NCBI GenBank assembly: GCA_963678675.1
Contig: OY783198.1
Coordinates: 11,728,580-11,792,579, forward strand
Direction: 5' to 3'
Length of the DNA stretch: 64,000 nt
Source: Xiphydria camelus
Lineage: Eukaryota > Arthropoda > Insecta > Hymenoptera > Xiphydriidae
In this document: one piece after another, positions 56,929 to 64,000 of the stretch
Layout of the letters: each line of letters begins with the position of its first letter
Position numbering within the stretch: the first letter of the stretch is position 1
Notes under the pieces: generated by a model
What the model was told of the DNA's origin: nothing
Database searches by the model: none
What the model saw: the letters and a program-made list of their open reading frames with translations, nothing else
Position numbers and translations under genes: made by a program

Positions 56929-58860
56929 TTGACATCACAATAGAACAGACAATCAATCGATATGCCAAATGCACCGGCGGCATAGTGGGTTACAGCAGAA
57001 ATTTCTGGGCATATGCACGATGGTGTATTACAAGGCATGAACGTGCTAAATATGTAGAATTGGCATTTGAAAAAGCAAGTACGTTACATACATCAGATTC
57101 CTCTCACCGAGACATGCAAATAGGAGAAATGAAACGAACTGAGCAAAGTGTCTTGAAAGTAATTGAAGCTATTGAGCAATATATCAATCCATTTGAAGTT
57201 GACGACAAGGATTCTCTGTTCTGTTTATCATCTGGAAGGCCTGCACCTGAATCGGTGGAAGAAGATTGACTCAATGTAGATATTCTGGGGAAAGCTATCC
57301 TACAAACACTTTCCTACAAGAGAGATTTATTCTAAAGAATAAAAAGTTTCATGAACCACTGAAGAGACAAAAGCTTAAAACTTTTAAGAGTATTCAAGAG
57401 AAGATAATTGTTACGTCCTCTTAAAACAGATTAGTTGAGATAAGAGCAGAAAGAAATATTTTTGATCGAGCTTTGCTCCTGTCCCAGGAACGCGTCAAAT
57501 TAGCCTAGAGATGCTATTATCCTATCCATTAGGACCAGTACCATGGGCATTAGCAACTGCCGATGGGTGTCCTACAAAAACAAACAAGGCCAAACTACTC
57601 CATGCTTTGGAGATCAAGGGTGCGGTAAATGAACCTCCTAAGGTTGAAGAATGCATTTATATGATTGATGGCATGGCTTCCTTTCAAGCTCTCAGTAACA
57701 TTCCAGAAACCTTTGATGAGCTCGCCGAGATAGTCTTAAGCCGCTTTCCAAAATGCAAGAGGATATATTTCGTAACGGATACTTACTCAGATGTATCTAT
57801 TAAAAATATTGAGAGACTAAGAAGGGGCTGTGGAGATACTTAAGACCAAGATTCCTCGGGATTGGAAAAAATTCCTCAGTAATGGCAAAAACAAGGAACA
57901 ACTTGTCAACCTTCTACATAATGAATGGAAACAAGACATATATGCCCACTATTTTCATGGTAGAAATCTTTACTTATCACATAATGATCAGTGCACGTTG
58001 TTTACTAGCGAAGACGGTTCAACTGTGAATTATACGATACAAGAAGAGCTATGCTCTCCACAAGAGGAGGCGAATACTAAAATTACATTACATTGTTTCC
58101 ATGCTTCTCAATCCTGTCAAGACAATTTGCCTATCAGAATTAGATCACCAGACACAGATGTTTTTATGTTGTTGTTAAGTTACACCAACGAAATTGAAAA
58201 CGTGTTACTGTATGATACAGGAACTGGAAACAAACGAAGGGTCATTAATATCACCATCATTTCTCGGGATTTAGGTGTAGCAAAGAGCCATGCTATGTTA
58301 AATATGCATGCACTATCCGGATGCCACACTACCAGTTCTTTTGTTCGTCATGGAAAGTTGTCAGTAAAATCTAAATTGGAAGTTTTCGAAATTCGTGCCT
58401 ATTCTTAGATCATTAGGATCATCACTTGCAATTACAGACATGTTACAGACAGGCCTAGAGGAATTCGTCTGTTGTTTGTACAGTGATAAGGGATACACAG
58501 ATATAAATAAGCTACGGTACGATTTGTTCACACAAAAATACTCTTCCACAATGACATTTGCATTACCAAATACACAAAAGGTGTCGAATTGAGTCTACTA
58601 CATCCTTGTAAAGCTTCACTTGAAAAGCACATCAGTCGTGCAAACTACCAGTGCTATATATGGAACAATACACACGTCGCTAAATCCATACTACCAACTC
58701 CAGTGGGACATGGCTGGAAGTCGGAGAATGGACAACTGAAGTTTGATTGGATTAAAGGGGATCCGTTGCCACACGAATCCAGATGAGTTTGAAGATGGAG
58801 ATGATCCAAAAGTAGTTAACTTAGCCGATATAATACATGAGGATGAAGGAGAAGACTGCT
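56929..58860 (+). pseudogene. Second Academ-like nuclease gene, divergent and broken
   Basis: The order of blocks is DITIEQTINRYAKCTGG and WCITRHERAK; then, after stops, QISLEMLLSYPLGPVPWALA; then the nuclease region with YMIDGMASFQAL, YFVTDTYSDVSIKNIE, EEANTKITLHC, IRSPDTDVFMLLL and LSGCHTTSSFVRHGK; and at the end LHPCKASLEKHISRANYQ and TPVGHGWKSENGQLKFDW. This parallels the protein at 21583-26121 but belongs to another lineage (LGPVPW and VGHGW types). Breaks include a TGA at 57267, several stops to 57500, and frameshifts near 57840, 58390 and 58590. Two acidic positions are changed (EEADTK-type to EEANTK; GCD-type to GCH). The 5' zinc region and Cys-rich tail are missing. Confidence 0.75.
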
Positions 58861-60253
58861 GATTACAGATGCTGTTATAAAATGAAGTGCTCTTATTTGA
58901 TTTTGAGGTTGAAAAAGTTTGAATTTTCATTATTATAACTAGAATGTTTTCGTTTATATTCACATAATGAGAATTTTGTGTTAAGGTTCATATTTACAAT
59001 AAAAAATGGAAGAATATGTAATTAAAAACTCAGGGAAGAATTCTTGCACAAAATATTATTTATAAACATACCTTCTTCAATGAAAAATTGTAATGAAATG
59101 GGAATGAATTGAAAGAGTCATTTTCTCCGTGATTTCGTGGTTTTTCATGTTTTTTCGGGATATGCTGTAATTGACAAGAGGCAAACAACTAAAACCTTAA
59201 ACTAGATGGCAATACCACAAAAAAATATGTGAGTCAGAAATTCCCACGGGGGGGGGGGTTCATATTGGTAGATCATGGTCTATTAACCAGGGCAAATGCC
59301 GCCGTAGTTAAAGAGAGCATGGAAATTAATTGCTTATTGACTAGTATGTATAAAAGTGATATTTTAAAGTCACCAGCGAAAAAATCCGTGATGCCAGGAG
59401 TACACCTGCACGAGCATATCTACAGGTTAAAACCTACTGTAATTTCTTTAAATTGTAAAATTAAGGTAATTCACGGAACTTGTTTTTTTTTATTTGGGAT
59501 ACTAACCAATATATTTCAATTTGACTAAAATCCGAGAAAATTGTTTTGGGATTGTTTTTCAGTTACCATGTAACGCCTCATATACCTATATAATGATTAA
59601 AAAGGTATATTGAAACAATTTTTTCCCAAACAATTAAATTATATATCTCACGAACCCCCCGTGCAGATTGGGAGCAAATACTTACAGGTTCCTTCCTACA
59701 GTATCGCAGGTAATCGAAATTGGAAAGAGTTTTAATAGCGATGACCCCTTGCTAAAACCTATCTGCTTGGTATGGAATGTCCTTTTTATATTTAGAAACG
59801 TATGCAGTGAATATAATCATTCATCGTAGAAAGAAACACCCAAACTTTACTGTAAACTCCTAAAATATGGGATTTATTACGACAAATTTGGAAGTAGTGC
59901 ATTCATAGATTAGTAGTGCGTCGTAGATTCATCTTATAATTACGCGTTTGTTCAAGTATGGACGCAGAAAAATACATTAAAAAGATCGAAAATTGTCGCT
60001 TGAGATACAAAATAGGTCTTTTGGTTAATCTGCTATGAGATATTTGGTTCAAAACTTATAGAAAAATAATTTAAGACATAATAATTTTCTTTAAGTGTTT
60101 GGGATTCGATACAGAGAAAAATGCTGCATATTTATCCTTTTTGAAACGACGCGCAGAAAGAAAAGGACAAGGTGTGTGCATTGCTATTGCATACACTGTC
60201 CTTCAATTCTATATCTTACTCTAACAAAACTCACGGTGAATCCGAAAAACTAT
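58861..60253. other. Non-coding region with dispersed repeat pieces
   Basis: About 59280-59400 resembles the palindrome half at 48020-48090, and about 59645-59775 is the complement of 3435-3567. Two G-rich runs (59249-59260, 59655-59660) belong to these repeats. No gene is seen. Confidence 0.5.
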
Positions 60254-60256
60254 TTA

Positions 60257-60867
60257 GGCCGGGCGAACGTTGAGACGCAGCGTGACGTGCGGTGATACAT
60301 AGTGAAGTGAACTGCCTGGGTGAAGTGAACTACGTACCCTCTGGGTAGTGCGAAAGATGAAATGTGGTTCTCACTTCTCAAACGCAGTTCTACGCACACC
60401 TAGTCAGTGGATGCCTATACTATGATGTATAAATATTTATGTAATTTGTTAGACTCGGCATCTGATTATGATTTTGTTGAGGAAGAAATAGCGATAGCGT
60501 ATTCAACTATAATTTTTAAAAATCTGGACCGTGTGTTGCATTCGCGACCTAAGTTCTCCGAAATATACCCCTTCACCGATGGTGATGTATCTATGATCAA
60601 TGCTATCAAGTGGAACGAATCGATGTATCAAATTCCATCTATCGTGCGCCGGAACACCATCTTAAACTAACAAACTAAAGTTCACGAACGAAAAATCACG
60701 TCCGGTTTTGTGTTTAGACCGCAGGCCCACGACGTACAACAACTGCGCCACCTCATGCTGCGTCCGAACATTCGCTGTTATATAAATAGATGTCTACTGA
60801 TTACAGAAATCTGCGGTGAGTCACCCTGCGTCACCTCATTGAACTGCGTCTCAACGTTCGCCCGGCC
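60257..60867. mobile_element. Harbinger-type MITE
   Basis: The ends GGCCGGGCGAACGTTGAGAC and complement are flanked by TTA (60254-60256, 60868-60870), the PIF/Harbinger target. It is 611 bp long and too short for a transposase. Confidence 0.8.
60407..60670 (+). CDS. 87-codon ORF inside the Harbinger MITE
   Basis: The frame opens MDAYTMMYKYLCNLLDSASD and runs to 60670 with ordinary composition (acidic N-terminal half, VEEEIAIAYST, KFSEIYPFTDGDVSM). I do not recognise it. It may be the degenerate N-terminus of the element's second protein or an exon fragment. Confidence 0.3.
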   Translation: MDAYTMMYKYLCNLLDSASDYDFVEEEIAIAYSTIIFKNLDRVLHSRPKFSEIYPFTDGDVSMINAIKWNESMYQIPSIVRRNTILN

Positions 60868-60870
60868 TTA

Positions 60871-61730
60871 AGGTGGGAATTAGAGTCATTTCGAGAGACT
60901 GAGTGAACCGAGTGCTGAAGGTCGATCTATTGTAACTAACCCACATAGTATGCAAGCCAGGTCGCCCACGTTCATATTTCTTAAAATAAGCTCATTTGAA
61001 ATACTCTATAGTTATGAGGAGCGTATAAATAGTTGGCAATGCAGTACAATTTCGGTGAATCATCTTAAATAGGTTCCACTCGGTTCCTGGTAATACAGTT
61101 TTTCTCGTTTTACTTGATTTGGAGTCATATATTGACACAACACATGGACATGGACGATAACGATATGGATGATTCTTACATATGCAAATCTTCAATCTTT
61201 GTTAAATAGGGATTATAAGGAGCATGCCGGGAAAAAAGGTAGCTTGAAGGATACTACCGCCTCTTCTCCGAGCCTCTCGCCATGGGAGCCTTCTTCCGCC
61301 CGGTGAGTATTTCTTTCAATGCACTTTATTATCATCGTTTCTTTACAAAACTATCTTATATATTAGCAAATGTATATACTACCCTCAAATGCTTTTTTCG
61401 CTTTTTTTTTCGTTTTTTCAGTGATGCTATTGCGATTGAACGTTCGATCCCCTTCGAAACCTTAATATTTTCTCCATTTCGCCGTATCTCTCACCGGTTC
61501 TGATTGTGAGATATTTGCATAAGTTTAATATGTAAATAATGTATCGACTTACGCGCTATTTGGTTATCCTTCTGGTCGCTACACTTATACTAATCGAGCT
61601 ACTAGTGGAATATATAGGATCTTTCTGTTGTTCTGTGCACTGGGATAAACAAATGAATACTTGAAATAATTAATCTTTTATCTCAGTACATTGGTTGATG
61701 TAGAGATTTTATATTCTTAGCGAAAGCTAT
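60871..61730. other. Non-coding, nothing recognised
   Basis: Short frames are present but show no conserved motif. CTTTTTTTTTCG-type runs dominate around 61390-61415. Confidence 0.45.
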
Positions 61731-61734
61731 GGAG

Positions 61735-62545
61735 GGTAGTTTAGCAGTTAAAATATCAACAGGTACAAATTTTAAGAAAAACAATGTGGAAGTGGGTATT
61801 TTTCATTGGAGACGAAGATTCTTCAGCAGTGGCAAAGCTAAGAACTGCTCTTCACCGTGATGTTGTCAAGTTATCTGATCGCGGTCATATAAACCGCAAC
61901 GTGAGGAAACTTATATCAAGCCTTCCAAAAGACAATGATCCGGAAAGGGAATTGTGTAAAACGACAATGGATTATCTCCATCGTTGTTTTAAATACGCCG
62001 TAGCACAAAATATGGGGAATGTTGAGGGAGTAGAGAAAAGTGTTAAAAATATTTCAGATCACGCTTTTAATTTGCACGACAACTGCGGTGAAAAATGGCG
62101 TGGCTTCTTAAAGAATCCTACAGCGTATTCTCACGGTACTATTGGAGATGGGTTGCAGAGTCCGACTTTACTAAAAGTTTGAAAAAATTATTCGGTGATT
62201 TGTCCAAACATTCTCTGAAATGCATTTTCCCATTCGACGCAGAAAAACGAGAGCTTTAATGCATCCGTAAGCAGAAAAGCACCAAAATCAGTCTGTTATA
62301 GTCGAAGCAGTTCCATGGATTTTCGGGTAGCAGCTACTATAGCAGAAAAAAATAATGGAGAAAAGTATGTTTCATTCATCTATGACAAATTAAAGTTGAA
62401 TTATACAGAGCATACCGTTTTTCACACACAACGCACTGAGAATATTTTAAAACGACAAACGGTGAATCGTAACTCTATTATGGCTAAAAGACGACGCATC
62501 GAGTTGGCTAACGATCGTGCTGCATTGAGGTACAGAAACGAATAA
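61735..62545 (+). pseudogene. Mutator-like transposase remnant
   Basis: Translated pieces in three frames follow each other: KAMEGSLAVKIST and NNVEVGIF, then GDEDSSAVAKLRTALHRDVV and CGEKWRGFLKNPTAYSHGT, then LKKLFGDLSKHSL, then KNESFNASVSRKAP and MDFRVAATIAEKNNGEKYV. This order (DDSS-type Asp motif, WCxY/L...NP, QxNESFN, FRVAAxxxxKN) matches the Mutator-like transposase domain found in many invertebrate proteins. Frameshifts occur near 61800, 62170 and 62220. It continues directly into the exonuclease part at 62573. Confidence 0.65.
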
Positions 62546-62572
62546 TCAGAGGATCCATCGTATGCCTCTGGT

Positions 62573-63510
62573 ATGAGCTTGTTCAGCGTACCATCAATAA
62601 ACGAAACGAATGAGTCGAGTGGTGACTCGCATGCACCAACTCCTTATGCCACCGAAGAAGACTTCTTGAGAAACGTGGAATTTCCGCACGACGAATATTG
62701 TTTTATTTTTTTCGATTTAGAAACGTCAAGTCGTTCTAAGAAAGCGGACATTCTGCAAATCGCTGTGATAAAGGAACGTAATGTATTCAGCAAGTACGTG
62801 AAACCAACTCGCCCCATTGAAGCTGGTGCTTCTGCGGTAAATGGCTTGAGGATGGTAGGCCGTGAGCTTCGTTATAACGATGTTACAGTGGATACAGTTG
62901 CAATGAAAGTGGCTTTGACAGAATTGATAAGTTTTTTGAGAGAGTTCGGTAGACCTTGCGTATTAACAGCGCATAAGTGTGACTTCGATGCACCACGCTT
63001 ACTTCGTGCTGTGGAAAATTGCTCTTTAATGGAAGAATTTCAATCTGTTGTGGTAGGGTTTACTTGCTCTCAGCATACAGAATGAAATACAAACATCAAA
63101 AATTCCAAAGTGGGGAATTGACGCTTACAGAGTTAGCCAAGAAGAGTATCGATGTTTGCCCTGAAAAAGCTCATAATGGACAATACGACGTTTTGATGCT
63201 ACAACACTTTGTTTGTAAAGAATTTATTGCCGAAGAACTGCTACAATCATTCTGTACGACAGAGCAGGTCATTGAGAAGGAGAAGAATATTCTTGAGTCT
63301 CACGAATGTCAGTTTAGTTTAACGCTACTTCACAATACTCTGTCTCCTTATATGATAAACAAACTAGCAACTGCTAACATTCGTTATGAAGTCCTTTTTA
63401 GAGCATATCAGACGTTTGGCCGAGAAGGAATACAAAACATTTTAAATCCAGTTACTACTCGTCCTCAAATTATAGAGAATCTCTACTGCTATTTTGAAAA
63501 ATTTGGTTAA
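62573..63510 (+). pseudogene. DEDDh exonuclease part of the Mutator-like protein
   Basis: FIFFDLETSSRSKKADILQI is the ExoI motif (DxE) of DnaQ/TREX-like 3'-5' exonucleases; LTAHKCDFDAPRLLRA carries ExoII Asp; KKSIDVCPEKAHNGQYDV has the ExoIII His and Asp (H-x4-D). A PML-C-like tail (YQTFGREGIQNILN, PQIIENLYCYF) ends at 63510. The frame is broken once, between FTCSQHTE (63085) and MKYKHQKFQSGELT (from about 63075), a shift of one base. In the relatives I know, this exonuclease follows the transposase core in one polypeptide. Confidence 0.7.
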
Positions 63511-64000
63511 ATTTTGATTGTTTCAAAATTTTAAAGATTTCGTGATTTTATTAATATTGTCTCATTTCTACATTGTGAATGTTTCAGGGAATAGTTCCTC
63601 TACGATTATATTTTATAATAAAATGTGGAAACATTATATTTAAAAGCATTGTAAAACCCAGTTATGAAAAGAAAACTATTGAAAATAATTATTTGTGAAA
63701 TATTGGAAATATCTGTCTACTTTCATTTTTCGCGCCGCTACGTGACGTCACCATCCAGAGAACGCTGTTGCCGTGTCTTTACACATGGCGGCTGATTATA
63801 CCGCAATATTCATTTTCTGGACACGTTTCTTCTAAATTATAAAAAAAACTAGCGAATGAAAATCTTTTAATTTTTACGAAAATAAAGTTTACAAGTAGCC
63901 AAATCTTTTAATTACATTTTTAGAATTTTTTTCGTTTCAAAATCAAGAGTTCTATGGCAATTTAAGCTAATCTCCATAAGACTATGTTATTTGTAGAATT
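63511..64000. other. Window end, no gene
   Basis: AT-rich sequence. TGACGTCA at 63743-63750 followed by ACATGGCGGCTGATTAT resembles the 5' region of the YqaJ-type gene (TGACGTCA, ATGGCCGCTTATTTA on the minus strand near 55075), so another element of that type may begin here on the plus strand. Confidence 0.35.

Overview
The window is non-coding, AT-rich eukaryotic DNA built almost entirely from transposable elements at different stages of decay. Spliced introns with consensus GT/AG sites, THAP and SWIM zinc fingers, HARBI1-like, Ginger-like and DUF4817/DDE_3-type transposases, and CCTAA (TTAGG-type) telomere-like motifs all point to an insect. A hymenopteran such as an ant is my best guess, but that is inference. 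I see no convincing host gene, rRNA, CRISPR array or bacterial-style operon.

Layout. 1-6200: palindromic MITEs and nested fold-back elements. 6199-10984: a fold-back element holding an apparently intact Ginger-type DNA transposon (6960-10207) with a two-exon integrase gene on the minus strand, a textbook core promoter and TATA target duplications. 12404-14141: a THAP plus DDE_4 (ISL2EU/Harbinger-type) transposase gene with two frameshifts. 15426-16624: second copy of a repeat seen at 2227-2962, carrying a nested element. 19408-26794: a decayed HARBI1 element split close to its right end by a 6.5-kb transposon (20311-26788). That transposon has about 650-bp terminal inverted repeats, a CGG target duplication and a gene for a zinc-finger/XPG-FEN1-like nuclease/Cys-rich protein, which I read as Academ-like. 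27050-27900: palindromic repeats and an acidic-codon minisatellite.

28569-52257 is a 23.7-kb block whose outer 1.1-kb arms are inverted copies of each other. It is filled with head-to-head fragments of one DUF4817/DDE_3 transposon, interrupted by a SWIM/DDE element with 750-bp inverted repeats (33797-36867), a pogo/Tigger-like DDE_1 pseudogene (39198-39840), a GA microsatellite with a 200-N assembly gap, and a 6.4-kb insertion (43754-50134) that itself holds two more kilobase-scale palindromes.

52758-53470: 121-bp tandem repeat. 53865-54971: three-exon SWIM/YqaJ-nuclease gene (the second protein of ISL2EU-type elements), truncated at its 3' side. 55291-56883: TTAA-flanked element. 56929-58860: a second, divergent and broken Academ-like nuclease gene. 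60257-60867: Harbinger-type MITE. 61735-63510: Mutator-like transposase remnant fused to a DEDDh exonuclease.

The most interesting content is the Academ-like element with its clear nesting history, the co-occurrence of two Academ-like lineages, the intact Ginger element, and the abundance of very long inverted duplications.
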